This document shows, one piece after another, positions 1 through 11,000 of a stretch of 64,000 bases of DNA (within the stretch, counting starts at the first letter, position 1; every line of letters starts with the position of its first letter). This DNA is from Streptomyces minutiscleroticus. Lineage in GTDB: Bacteria > Actinomycetota > Actinomycetes > Streptomycetales > Streptomycetaceae. Position numbers and translations under genes: made by a program. The notes under the pieces were generated by a model. The model was not told the DNA's origin. It made no database searches and was given only the letters and a program-made list of their open reading frames with translations. The stretch spans positions 1 through 64,000 of the forward strand of contig NZ_BMVU01000023.1 in the NCBI RefSeq assembly GCF_014650875.1. Reading direction: 5' to 3'.

Positions 1-93
1 CTCAATTGCACCTGCGTCATGACACCAGATCTACCGGCTCACGCCGTGCCGCGAGACCGGATCCCGCAGATTGATCACAACTGGATACGGTCC

Positions 94-264
94 CTAGACG
101 ATCGCCGCGAACAGCGTCTCAGCAGGCGTGTCCTGCGTTCCGCCCCCCTGCGGCCGCACCCTCGACGGCGGGATCAGCGGCTCCGCGATCTCCCGCAGCC
201 CGTCCGGAACAATCCAACTCCACGTACTCCGCCCCGTACACAGCTCAACGAGCCGTCACCACAT
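94..264 (-). pseudogene. IS5-family transposase N-terminal remnant
   Basis: Read on the minus strand, 249 to 94 encodes a stretch containing WSWIVPDGLREIAEPLIPP and then QGGGTQDTPAETLFAAIV before a TAG stop at 96-94. This is the conserved N-terminal segment of Streptomyces IS5-type transposases (DUF4096 region). Just upstream the expected T-A-R lead-in sits in another frame (250-262), so a small deletion has shifted the frame. After AAIV the similarity ends at the stop, so the catalytic DDE part is absent. It is a dead fragment, not a mobile element. It suggests past insertion activity at the left edge of the biosynthetic cluster. The family call rests on remembered consensus. Confidence 0.7.
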
Positions 265-932
265 GGGACACGGTCTAAGCAACCCGACGGGGGACGGACA
301 TGAATACCGGCCGACGGACCGGCATGTGCCGACCTTGGAAATGCCTGAATGATCGTCAATGTCATTCTGGTGTCGACTGTTCTCGGGTAGGCCCTTGATG
401 TCACCTGGTGTCCGTATGGGGTAGTTCTCGCCGTACGGTTGTGGCGTGGGTCACTGTTGACCATTCAATCGGCGCGCAATTAATATCTGCGGAAATGAGC
501 CACTGCAAGGGTGGCCGAAAAACAGACCCCCTCAACCACTCCTCCGTATACGTCTCCCGCGATTTTATGGAGTCTTTGCAACAAACGGCGATATCCGGAA
601 GGTCGCGCGAGACGTCGCTGGACCCGTGAAGGTATCGCCCCGAGGCCCGCAGCGGCCCGCCGCGTCGTTCGCGCATCGGCTCCGTGAAGGAACTGGCCAG
701 GTCAGGCCGTCGATTCCCCCTTCGTGCTCCGCCTGAGACCCGCTGTCGCACGTATCGCTTGCAACGTGCACATTCCGGACGTCGGGCTGAATCATCCGAA
801 ACTGGCCAGGCGTAGCCATGCCGTCATGCCCGGCCGTGCCGGACATGCTCGCGCACGGTTGCGTGAACCACTGATCCTCCGGAAACGCGGGATTCGATTT
901 CCGTCGCGTTTCTTTCTCGTGAAGGGTAATCC
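265..932. other. upstream region of the NRPS operon
   Basis: No convincing gene is seen in these 668 bases. The short frames present have no recognisable product. Base composition is clearly more A+T-rich between about 340 and 620 than in the flanking genes, which is usual for a promoter region or for sequence acquired with a mobile element. It holds a good sigma-70-type promoter (separate entry) and an inverted repeat GCACGT-N10-ACGTGC at 748-769 that could be an operator. Confidence 0.5.
457..486 (+). promoter_or_regulatory. putative HrdB-type promoter for the NRPS operon
   Basis: TTGACC at 457-462 and TAATAT at 481-486 are separated by 18 bp and resemble the principal Streptomyces sigma factor consensus. 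They lie in the A+T-rich segment about 445 bp before the NRPS start, which would leave a long untranslated leader. Direction and spacing fit transcription of the biosynthetic genes, but use of the site is inferred. Confidence 0.4.
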
Positions 933-3900
933 GTGCCTTCCCCCCGCATCGCAGTCACCCATCACTCCGACGTCACCCCCCACTCCGACGAAGACGAAGG
1001 AACGTCTCCCGCGCCGCTTTCCCTCGCGCAGGAGCGTTTGTGGGTCATGGCGCGCATGGACGGAGACGCCAGCGCCGCGTACAACGAGCCGATGCCCTTC
1101 GACATCCGGGGGCCGCTGGACCGGGACCTGCTCGTCCGGGCGCTGCACCTGCTCGCTGCGCGGCACGAGGCCCTGCGCACCCGGCTGGTGCCCTCCGGCG
1201 GCTCGGCGCTCCAGGTCGTCGACCCGCCGGAGACCGGGTTCCCGGTGACGTTCGAGGATCTGACGGGGCTGCCGGACGCGGCCGAGCGGTTCGCGCGGAC
1301 ACGTCGGGAGGTGGAGGGCACCCCGTTCCGGCTGGGCGAGGAGCCCATGGTGCGCGGCCGCCTGGTGGCGCTCGAGCCCGAGTACCACGTATTGATCCTG
1401 ACTGCCCATCACATCATCTTCGACGGGTGGTCCCGCTCCCTGCTGCTGCGCGAGCTGGGCCTGGTGTACAGCGCGCTCCAGCAGGGGCGGGACGCGTCGC
1501 TGCCGGAGCTGACGTGGCAGTACAGCGACTACACCCGCTGGCAGTGGGACTGGATGGCGGGGGAGGAGCCCGCCGCGCACGCCGACTACTGGACCGACGC
1601 GCTGGCCGGCGCCCCGGCCGTGCTCTCCCTGCCCACCGACCGGCCCCGCCCGCCCGAGCAGGTCTTCCGCGGCGACCGGGTGCCCGTGACCGTGGGCGAG
1701 GACCTGACGCGGGCCCTGCGCGAGCTGGCCGCCGACAACGATGTCTCCCTGTACGCGACCGTCCTGACCGGCTGGTCCGTGCTGCTGTCCCTGCTCTCCG
1801 GGCAGGACGACATCGTGGTCGGCGCTCCCACGTCGAACCGCCGCCGCGGCGACGTCGAGGGACTGATCGGCTTCTTCGTCAACACCCTCGCCCTGCGCGC
1901 GGACCTGTCCGGCTCCCTCACCGTCGGCGGCGCCCTGAAGCAGGTGAACCAGCGGGTCCGCGACGCCCTCAAACACGTCGACCTGCCCTTCGAGCGGGTC
2001 GTGGAACTGGTCAACCCGCCACGGAGCCCCGCCTACACGGCCCTGTTCCAGACCATGTTCGCCTGGGTCCCCTCCATGCGGAAGGAGCTCGAGCTCCCGG
2101 GCATGGAGGTCGAGCTGCGGGAGGACGCCGCCCACGTCCCCGCGAAGTTCGACATGGTCCTGGCCCTGGCCGACGAGGGCCGGCACCTCACCGGAGAGAT
2201 CGACTACGCGGTGGCGCTCTTCGACCGGGCGACCGTCGAACGGTACGTACGCCAGTTCCTGCGCGTACTGCGCCTGATGACCGAACGGCCCGGAGCCGAG
2301 ATAGCCGACCTGACGCTGCTGGACGAGGCCGAGCAGCGGGAACTCCTCGCCGCCTTCAGCGCGGGACCCGTCGCGGATGCGGATGGGCTGGGCGTACCGG
2401 CACCGGCGAGCCTGCTGGAGCGGTTCGCGGCGCAGGTGCGGGAACGGCCGCGGCAGCCCGCCGTGGTGGCCGGGGACGTGGAACTGGACTACGCGACGCT
2501 CGACCGCCGGGCCAACCGGCTCGCCGACGCGCTGATCGCCCGCGGTGCCGGACCCGACCGCGTGGTGGGCCTGCACGCCGGACGCACGGCCGACCTCGTC
2601 GTCGGCGTGCTCGGCATCCTCAAGGCCGGGGCCGCCTACCTCCCCCTCGACCCCGGACAGCCCTCGGAACGGCTCACCGCCATGGTGAGCGACGCCGCAC
2701 CGGTCCTCGTACTGACCGACCAGGCAGACGCGACCGGTCAGGCCGACATGACCGATCAGGCGGGTGCCGACGGCGATGACCTGCCGCTGTGGGAGGACCT
2801 GGCGAAGGTGGAGGCCGAGGGCACGCGCGACGAGGCGCCCGGCGTCGACGCGGACCCCGCCCGGCTCGCCTACGTCATCTACACCTCGGGATCGACCGGC
2901 CGCCCCAAGGGCGTGGCGGTGACGCACGGCAGCGTCGTCAACCTCTTCGACCACTGGCGCGACCTCATGGGGGACGCACCCGGTGAGGCGGCGTCGGCCT
3001 GGTCGAGCATCGGCTTCGACGCGTCGGTGCACGAGCTCCTCATGCCGCTGACCACGGGAGCGGTGCTCCACGTGGTCCCCGACGAGCTCCGGGGCGACCC
3101 CGCGGCGCTGATGGACTGGCTGCGCGTACACGAGGTCACCCAGGCCTTCCTGCCTCCGTCCTTCGTCCTGTGGATCGACGAGGACCCGGCCGCGCGCCTC
3201 GCCGGGCTGAGCCTGCGCCAGCTGCTCACCGGAGTGGAGTCCCTGCCCGAGCGCGCCCTGCACCGCATGCGCGAGCTGCTGCCCGGTCTGCGCATCTGCT
3301 TCGGCTACGGCCCGACCGAGGCGACGCTCTACTCCACCGCCTACACCGACCCGCAGCCGTACGACCGGCCGTGCCCCATCGGGCGGCCACTGCGCGGCAC
3401 CCGCCTGTACCTGCTCGACGACCGCATGCGTCCGGTACCGGTGGGAGTCGCCGGCGAGGTCCACCTCGGCGGAGCGAGCCTGGCGCGCGGCTACCTGAAC
3501 CGGCCCGACCTCACCGACGAGCGTTTCGTCCCCGACCCGTTCGTACCCGGTGAGCGCGTCTACCGCACCGGTGACCTGGCGCGCTGGCTGCCGGACGGCA
3601 ACGCCGAGTACGTCGGCCGCCGCGACGACCAGCTCAAGCTGCGCGGCTTCCGCATCGAACCCGGCGAGGTCGAGGCGGCGCTCCTTGCGGTGCCCGGCGT
3701 GCGGGAGGCCGTGGTGCTGGCCGACCGCGACACACCGGGCGGCCCCCACCTGGTCGCCGGCGTGGGATGCGACGCGGAGGCGGCGCGGACGGCGTACGAG
3801 TGGCGCGCGGCCCTCAAGGACCGCCTGCCGGACTACATGATCCCTGTCGTGGTGGCCGAGTTCCCGCGGCTGCCGCTGAACCGCAGCGGCAAGGTGGACC

Positions 3901-5066
3901 GGACGGCGGTGCTGCGTGCCGCGGCGCAGGCCCGCTCCGCGAGGGTCAACACGGCCGCGCCCCGCGACCACGTCGAGATGGCGCTGTACCGGATCTGGCG
4001 AGGGGTGCTGCTGCACCCGGACGTCGGGATCGGTGACAACTTCTTCGAGCTCGGCGGCACGTCGATCTCGGCGATCAAGATGGTGTCCGCCGTCCAGGAG
4101 GAACTCGGTGTGACGCTGCCGGTCCGGGACGTCATGCTGCACCCCACCATCGAGGCGCTCGCCGAGCGGGTGCGCGGCGACGGGGACGGGGCCTCGCGGT
4201 CCACGCGCTCAAGCAGCCTGGTGGAGTTCCGCGCCGGTGACGGCCGGCGGCGCGTGGTGTGCGTGCATCCCGCCGGCGGCACCGCGTTCTGCTACCTGCC
4301 CCTGTCCACGCTGCTGCCCGACGACGCCGGCGTGGTGGGTCTCCAGGCGCCCGGCATCGATCCCGGCGAGTCCACCCTGCCCGGTGTCGAGGCGATGGCC
4401 CAGGAGTACCTGCGGCTCGTCGACCCCCGCCCGGACGAGGCGCTGGTGCTGTGCGGGCTCTCCTACGGGGGGCTGATCGCGTACGAGATGGGCCGCCGCC
4501 TGGTGGCGGCCGGGCACGAGAGGGTGAGCGTGGTCCTGCTCGACACCCACGGCACCGAGGACGCGGAGCAGCGTGCCGCGATCGCCCCGGTCGGCATGGA
4601 GGAGTTCCGGGAGAAGCTGGTGCGCTTCAACGGCATGTACCCGGGCATCGACGACGACCAGGTGGACCGGTACCTCACCGTCTACAACCACCACCGCGAG
4701 ACGGCGCGCGACTACGTCGTCCCCGACTCCCCGGCCCGTGTCGTGCTGATGCAGGCGACGGCCGTGGAGGACGAGGACGCCGAGGGCGCGGCCGCCGGCC
4801 TGCGCGCCTTCTGGCGGCGCCGCGTCGGCGGTGACTTCGTGGTCGAGCCGGTGGCCTGCGGCCACTGGGACATGCTGGAGAGCGACGAGCTGCCGCGCGT
4901 CGCCGCCGTCCTCACCGCCGAACTGGACCGGATGGCCGCCGGGACCGACCCGGGCGGGACCGACCCGGCCGGGACCGACCCGGGCGGGACCGGGACGGCC
5001 GGGACCGACCCGGGCGGGACCGGGACGGCCATCACGACACTGTCCGGCACGTCGGCGGAGGCATGA
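933..5066 (+). CDS. non-ribosomal peptide synthetase, C-A-PCP-TE (detoxin/rimosamide type)
   Basis: 1,377-residue single-module NRPS. The GTG start at 933 is preceded by GAAGGG at 921-926. The condensation domain (about 25-460) has the active HHIIFDG motif at H159/H160. The adenylation domain (about 485-1000) has YTSGSTGRPKG near 650, FGYGPTE, YRTGDL and NRSGKVDR. The carrier domain has its phosphopantetheine Ser at 1044 (GGTSIS). The C-terminal thioesterase has GLSYGG (Ser1177) and a late His near 1311. Binding-pocket residues read by eye as D-A-H-F-L-G-L-Y, which I cannot assign to a substrate. A leading C domain with no upstream module suggests acyl starter loading or use of a chain supplied by the neighbour. 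The gene overlaps the next as ATGA, so translation is probably coupled. The tail after the TE is a repetitive Gly-Thr-Asp-Pro stretch without a known role. Confidence 0.93.
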   Translation: MPSPRIAVTHHSDVTPHSDEDEGTSPAPLSLAQERLWVMARMDGDASAAYNEPMPFDIRGPLDRDLLVRALHLLAARHEALRTRLVPSGGSALQVVDPPETGFPVTFEDLTGLPDAAERFARTRREVEGTPFRLGEEPMVRGRLVALEPEYHVLILTAHHIIFDGWSRSLLLRELGLVYSALQQGRDASLPELTWQYSDYTRWQWDWMAGEEPAAHADYWTDALAGAPAVLSLPTDRPRPPEQVFRGDRVPVTVGEDLTRALRELAADNDVSLYATVLTGWSVLLSLLSGQDDIVVGAPTSNRRRGDVEGLIGFFVNTLALRADLSGSLTVGGALKQVNQRVRDALKHVDLPFERVVELVNPPRSPAYTALFQTMFAWVPSMRKELELPGMEVELREDAAHVPAKFDMVLALADEGRHLTGEIDYAVALFDRATVERYVRQFLRVLRLMTERPGAEIADLTLLDEAEQRELLAAFSAGPVADADGLGVPAPASLLERFAAQVRERPRQPAVVAGDVELDYATLDRRANRLADALIARGAGPDRVVGLHAGRTADLVVGVLGILKAGAAYLPLDPGQPSERLTAMVSDAAPVLVLTDQADATGQADMTDQAGADGDDLPLWEDLAKVEAEGTRDEAPGVDADPARLAYVIYTSGSTGRPKGVAVTHGSVVNLFDHWRDLMGDAPGEAASAWSSIGFDASVHELLMPLTTGAVLHVVPDELRGDPAALMDWLRVHEVTQAFLPPSFVLWIDEDPAARLAGLSLRQLLTGVESLPERALHRMRELLPGLRICFGYGPTEATLYSTAYTDPQPYDRPCPIGRPLRGTRLYLLDDRMRPVPVGVAGEVHLGGASLARGYLNRPDLTDERFVPDPFVPGERVYRTGDLARWLPDGNAEYVGRRDDQLKLRGFRIEPGEVEAALLAVPGVREAVVLADRDTPGGPHLVAGVGCDAEAARTAYEWRAALKDRLPDYMIPVVVAEFPRLPLNRSGKVDRTAVLRAAAQARSARVNTAAPRDHVEMALYRIWRGVLLHPDVGIGDNFFELGGTSISAIKMVSAVQEELGVTLPVRDVMLHPTIEALAERVRGDGDGASRSTRSSSLVEFRAGDGRRRVVCVHPAGGTAFCYLPLSTLLPDDAGVVGLQAPGIDPGESTLPGVEAMAQEYLRLVDPRPDEALVLCGLSYGGLIAYEMGRRLVAAGHERVSVVLLDTHGTEDAEQRAAIAPVGMEEFREKLVRFNGMYPGIDDDQVDRYLTVYNHHRETARDYVVPDSPARVVLMQATAVEDEDAEGAAAGLRAFWRRRVGGDFVVEPVACGHWDMLESDELPRVAAVLTAELDRMAAGTDPGGTDPAGTDPGGTGTAGTDPGGTGTAITTLSGTSAEA
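4939..5031 (+). repeat. GGGACC-rich short tandem repeat in the NRPS tail
   Basis: About six variants of a 15-bp unit (GGGACCGACCCGGGC or GGGACCGGGACGGCC) encode alternating GTDPG and GTGTA units after the thioesterase. The repeat is disordered coding sequence and probably varies in copy number. Confidence 0.75.
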
Positions 5067-8000
5067 TGGAACCGCGCGTCGAAACCACCCCCTCCGATGC
5101 GGCCGAGGACCTGAGCGCAGACCTGAGCGCACCGGTCGGGATCGCCCTCGAAGTGCACCGCCGGGCCCTGCGCTCACCGCACGCGGACGCGGTCGCCGAC
5201 GGCGACGTACGGCTGGACTACGCGACGCTGAACGCCGCGGCCGCCGCCGTGGCCGAGGAACTGGGCCGCCAGGGCGTGGCCCCCGGGCAGGCCGTGGCGG
5301 TGGCGCTGCCGCGCTCGTGGCGACTGGTCTGCGTGATGCTGGGCATCCTGCGGCTGGGCGCCCAGGTGGTGCCGCTGGACACGCAGAGCCCCGCCGAACG
5401 CCGCCTGTTCGTCCTGCGGGACTCCGGAGCGGCCGCCCTGGTGCACGCCGACCCCGAGAGCGTTCCTGACGTTCCGGAGAGTGTCACCGAGCTTCCGCAG
5501 GGCGTGAAGGCGCTCGCCGTGGACACCCTGCTGCCCGGGCCTCCGGACACCGCGGCCTCCGCGCAGGCGCCGGCCGCCCCCGGCGAGGTGTCCTTCCTGT
5601 TCTACACCTCCGGAACGACCGGACGGCCCAAGGGCGTCGAGGTCCGCGACGCCGGGATCATGCGGCTGGCACAACCCGGCTACGTCCGTGCCGAGCCCGG
5701 CCTGCGCTACGCCTGCCTGGCGAACCCGGCGTTCGACGCGCTGAGCTTCGAGGTCTGGGTGCCCCTGCTGACCGGTGGCTGCTGCGTGGTCCTGCGCCCG
5801 GAGGACGTGCAGGTCCCCGAGCGGTTCGCCGCGGCACTGCGGCGCGAGCGGGTGGACGCCCTCTTCATCACGGCCTCGTTGTTCAACGCGATGGCCACGG
5901 CCGTGCCCGACTGCTTCGCCACGGTCGGCGAGGTCCTGGTGGGCGGTGAGCAGCTCGACGCCCGGGTGATACGCCGCTGGTACCGGGACAACGCCGGCAG
6001 CGGTACCCGTCTGATCAACGGCTACGGGCCGACGGAGTCCGCCACCTTCGCCCTGTCGTACGCGATCCCGCGGGACTTCGACGGCGACGTGGTGCCGATC
6101 GGCCGGCCCCTGCCGCGGACCGGTGCCGTGCTGGTCGTGCCGGACCAGGAGAGGACCGCCGCGCCCGGCGAGGTCGCCGAGCTCCTGCTGAGCGGTGACG
6201 GACTCGCGGCCGGGTACCGCAACCTCCCCGAGGAGACCGAGCGGCGCTTCGTGCGGCTCGCCTGGCTCGACGGCGGCGCGGAGCGGTACTACCGCACCGG
6301 TGACCTCGTACGGGCCGACGGCGAGGGCCTGGTGGAGTACGTCGGACGGACCGACCGCCAGGTCAAGGTCCGCGGCTTCCGGATCGAGCCCGGCGAGGTG
6401 GAACGGCACGTCCTCGCCCACCCGGCGGTCCGGCGGGCCCACGTGTGCACGCGCCGCGCGGGCGAGGCGGGGCCGAACGAGCTGCTGGCGTTCGTCGTCC
6501 TGGAACAACTGGAACAAGAGGTTTCCTACGAGGAGTTCGACAGCCACCTCGCGGCCCACCTGCCCGCCTATATGCGCCCGCACCGGATCCACCTCGTGGA
6601 GGAGCTGCCGCTCAACGCCAACGGCAAGGTCGACGAGACCGCGCTGCTGCGGCGGGCCGACCGGCCCTGGCTGCCCGCCGCCTCCGACGGACCGGCCGCG
6701 ACGCAGGCGGAGCGCGAGGTCCTGGAGCTGGCCGAGGAGATCCTGGGCATCACCGGACTCAAGCTCGGCGACCGGTGGATCGCCGCGGGCGGCGACTCGC
6801 TGAAGGCCCTGCGGTTCTGCTTCGCCGTCCGGCGGCGTTGGGGCCGTGACCTGGCGCAGGCGGCCGTCCTCCACGGCGACCTGGCCGCCGTCGCGCGGGC
6901 CGTCACCACGGCCGCCCCCGGCGAGGAGAGCGCCTACCCGGCACCGGCGGTCGCCGGCGCCGGCTCGGCGCCCGCCACGAGCGAGCAGCAGCGGCTGTGG
7001 CTGCTGCAGCGCCGCACCCCGGACTCACGGGCGTACTCCGTGGGCCAGGCCTTCCGCGTGGACGGGCCCGTCGACGCCACCGCCCTCCGGCGGGCGCTGC
7101 GGACCCTGGTGGCACGCCACGCGGCACTGCGGACGGGCTTCACCTACGGTCCGCAGGGACTGCGGCAGACGGTCGGCGAACCGTACGACCCCTGGCACGA
7201 GCCCGGCAGCACGCACCAGTCATGGGACGAGGAGGAGGCGCACGCCTTCGCCGACGCCTTCTTCGCCGAGCCCTTCGACCTCGCCGTCCCCCGTATGCTC
7301 CGGGCCTGCTGGCTGCCCCGCGACGGCGGGGGAACGCACGGCGGCGGAACACACGATGGCGGGACACACGATGGCGGAACGCTTCTGCTGCACCTGCACC
7401 ACATCGCCGTCGACGGCTGGTCGCTGAGCATCCTGCTACGGGACCTGTCCGCCGCCTACGCCGAGACCACCGGCGCGGCAACTGATGCCGGTGCCGGTGC
7501 CGGTGTCAGTGCCGACGCCGGCATCAGCACCGGCAGCGGCCGCGGCCGGGACACGGAACCCGTCGCGAACCCGCTGGACTTCGCCGCCTGGCAGAGCGAC
7601 TGGTTCGCGACCGAGGCCTACCAGGAGCGGCGCGACGGACTCCTGGCGTACTACCAGGGACTGGAGGAGCCCCAGGAACCGCTGCCCGCCCAGGACACGG
7701 CCTCGGCCTCGGCACCGCGGGCGCGGCTGCTGAGCACCCCGCTCGACGTCGTGCGCCGGACCACGGTGGACCGGCTCTGCGCCGAACTCGGGCTGACCCG
7801 CTTCCAGGTGCTGCTGAGCGTGTTCTCCTGGAGCCTGTACGGCGTGACCGGCCTGGTCCGCCCGCGCATCGCCGCCCCGGTAGCCAACCGCCCGGTGCGC
7901 GAGTTCGAGGACAGCGTGGGCATGATGGCCAACACCGTGCTGCTGCCCGTGGCCGTCGCGCCCGGTGAGGACCTGCGCTCGCACCTCGCCCGTACGGGAG

Positions 8001-11000
8001 CCGGGGCGGAGCAGGTGCTGCGGCGCCAGGACGTGGCGCTCGCGGACGTGCTGACCGGCTGGGAGGCCGTCGGCGACGGCACTCCGTTCGACTTCCTGTT
8101 CGTCCTGGAGAACACCGACTTCGCCGGGCTGCGGCTGCCGGGCTGCGTCCAGCGCCCCCTGTGGTGGGCCGCGCCGGAGGCCAAGTGCCCGATGACGGTC
8201 TCCGTCGTCGAGCACCCCGACGGGCTCGACCTGCTGTGGGAGTACGCCGAGGACCGCTTCACCGGCGAGGCCGTCGAGGCGATGGCCGAGCTGTTCCGGC
8301 GGGGCGTGGACGCGCTCGCCTCCGGCGGCCGCTCCACCGCGCGGGAGCTGGTCGCGCCGTACCGGCGGTCCCTGCCGGAGCACGGACGCGGACCCGCCCC
8401 GCGGCCGGGCTTCACCACGGTCGCCGAGGGCTTCGCGCGGCAGGCCGCCCGCACCCCGGACGCCCCCGCCGTGGTCACGACCGACGGAAGCACACTGAGT
8501 TACGCGGCGCTCGACGCCCTCGCCGAGGCCCTCGCCACCGAACTCGCCGAGCGCTATCCGGTCCCGGCCGACGGCGGCCCCTGCCGGGCGGCCCTGTACC
8601 TGGACCCGTCCGCCGAGCACGTGGTGGCCCTGCTGGCGCTGGCGCGGCTGAACGTCACCGCCGTCCCCCTCGACCCCTCCTACCCGGCCGACGTGCTGCG
8701 CCGTGTCCTGGAGCGGGTCGACCCGCTGTGCGTCCTGGTCGCGCACGACGGCGCGCCGGCGCTAGACACACTGCTCCCGGACGGTGTGGTGCGCCACCCC
8801 GTCGTCCTGGCGGACCTCACGCCGCAGGAGCGCGACGGAGCGACCTCGTACGACGGGCGCGCGCACGACGGCGCCCGGCCGCTGTACACACTGTTCACCT
8901 CCGGCTCCACCGGTGTTCCCAAGGGTGTGCAGATCTCCGACCGCACGCTGTGCGACCTGATCCGGTGGCAGTCGGGGCCCGGCGGCCTGACCGCTCCGGC
9001 GGCCACCCAGCAGTTCTCGATGCTGGCGTTCGACGTGTCCTTCCAGGAGGTCTTCGGGACGCTGTGCACCGGTGGCAGCCTCCAGCTCGTCCGCCCCGAG
9101 TGGCGCCAGGACGCCCCCGCGCTGCTGGAGCGCCTGGAGACCGCGGGGACCGAGCGGATCTTCATGCCGTACGTGGCCCTGCACCTGCTCGCCGAGTACG
9201 CGGTCCGCCTGGGCAGGTACCCCTCCCGGCTGCGCGAGGTGGTCACCGCGGGCGAGCAGCTGGTGTGCACCGACTCCGTCCGCCGCTGGTTCGCCGGACT
9301 GCCCGGCGCCCGCCTGTTCAACCACTACGGGCCCACCGAGACGCACGTGGTCAGCGCCCTGTGCCTGGAGGGCGACCCCGACCGGTGGCCCGAGCGGCCC
9401 GCCATCGGACGCCCGGTGGCCGGCGCCGACCTGCGCGTGGTGGACGCCCAGGGCGACCCGGTCCCGCCCCGGTGCACCGGCGAGCTGCTGATCGGCGGCA
9501 CCATGACCACCCGCTGCTACCTCGACGAACCCGCCCTGAACGACACCCGCTTCGTCGAGGTGCCCGGCGCGGGGCTGTTCTACCGCAGCGGCGACCGGGC
9601 GTGGTTCGACGACGAGGGCCTGCTGCACTACGCGGGCCGCGACGACCAGCAGATCAAGCTGAGCGGACACCGGCTGGAACTGGGCTCCGTCGAAGCGGCC
9701 CTGCTGCGCCACCCGGCGGTGGCCAACGCCGTCGTCACGCGGGACGGCGACCGGCTGACGGCCTGCCTGGAGGTCCGCGGCGAGACCCCGTCCACCGACG
9801 AGCTGGCCGCGCACCTCTCCGCGTCGCTGCCCTCCTACGTCCGCGTGGACCGCTTCCGGCGGCTGGAGACGCTGCCGCGCACCCCCAGCGGCAAGCTGGA
9901 CCGGCAGGCGGCCCTTCGGGCACCGGGCGAGGAGATACGCCGCTCGGCGGCCGCCCGCACCGGTCTCTCGGCCGAGGAGGAGCGGCTCACCGCCGCCTTC
10001 GAGGAGGTCACCGGGGCGACGATCGCACCGGACCAGACCTTCTTCGAGGCGGGCGCCTCCAGTCTCGCCCTCATGCGCTTCCACCTGCGCTGCACCACGA
10101 CCCTCGGGCTGCGCTTCGGCGTCGCGGACCTGTTCGAGCACGTCACCGTCCGCGCGCTGGCCCGCCACCTCGCCACCGCCGCCGACGACCGTCCTGCCCC
10201 CGGCACCCGGACGCCCGCCGCACCGGCCGGGGAGGACGACGGTGGTCCGGAGCCCGGCGAACCGATCGCGGTCGTCGGCATGGCGGTACGGGTGCCCGGC
10301 GCCTCCGACCTGGCGGCCTTCTGGGACCTGGTGGTCTCCGGCGGCACCGGTATCCGCCGCGTCGACGCCCCGGAAGGTGTCATCGGCGCGCACAGCACGC
10401 TCGACGGGATGCTCGGCTTCGACCCGGGCCACTTCGGCATCAGCCCCCAGGAAGCGCGCCTGATGGACCCCCAGCAGCGCCACCTGCTGATGGCCTGCGT
10501 GCAGGCACTGGCACACGCCGGGATCGCGGACACCTCCGCCGCGCGCGTGGGCCTGGTGGCCGGCGCCGGGGAGAACACCTACTTCCAGTCCATGCTGCGC
10601 GAGGCGGACCCCGCCCGGCTGCCCGACGGCTTCCAGCTCGCCCTGCACCACGACAAGGACTTCCTGGCCACCAAGGTCGCCTACCACCTCGGGCTGACCG
10701 GTCCCGCCCTCAGCGTCCAGACGGCGTGCTCCAGCTCCCTGGTCGGCGTGCACCTCGCGGCCGGCCTGCTCCGCCAGGGCGACGCCGAGGTGATGCTCGC
10801 CGGGGGAGTGCTCGTCGACCCCACGCTGACCGGCGGCTACCGCTACCGCCCGCAGCACATCTTCTCCGCGGACGGCGACTGCCGCCCCTTCAGCGACGAC
10901 GCGACCGGAACCGTCGGCGCGAGCGGCGTCGGCGTCGTGGTCCTCAAACCGCTGCGACGGGCGCGGCGCGACGGCGACACCGTCTACGCGGTCCTCACCG

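Noticed and set aside
19..629. Small plus-strand frames in the first 630 bases
   Set aside because: No recognisable product and no ribosome site. Part overlaps the transposase fossil on the other strand.
792..4142. 1,116-codon open frame opposite the first NRPS
   Set aside because: It is a GC-rich antisense shadow with low-complexity Arg/Gly/Val content and no domain. The plus-strand frame shows clear NRPS motifs.
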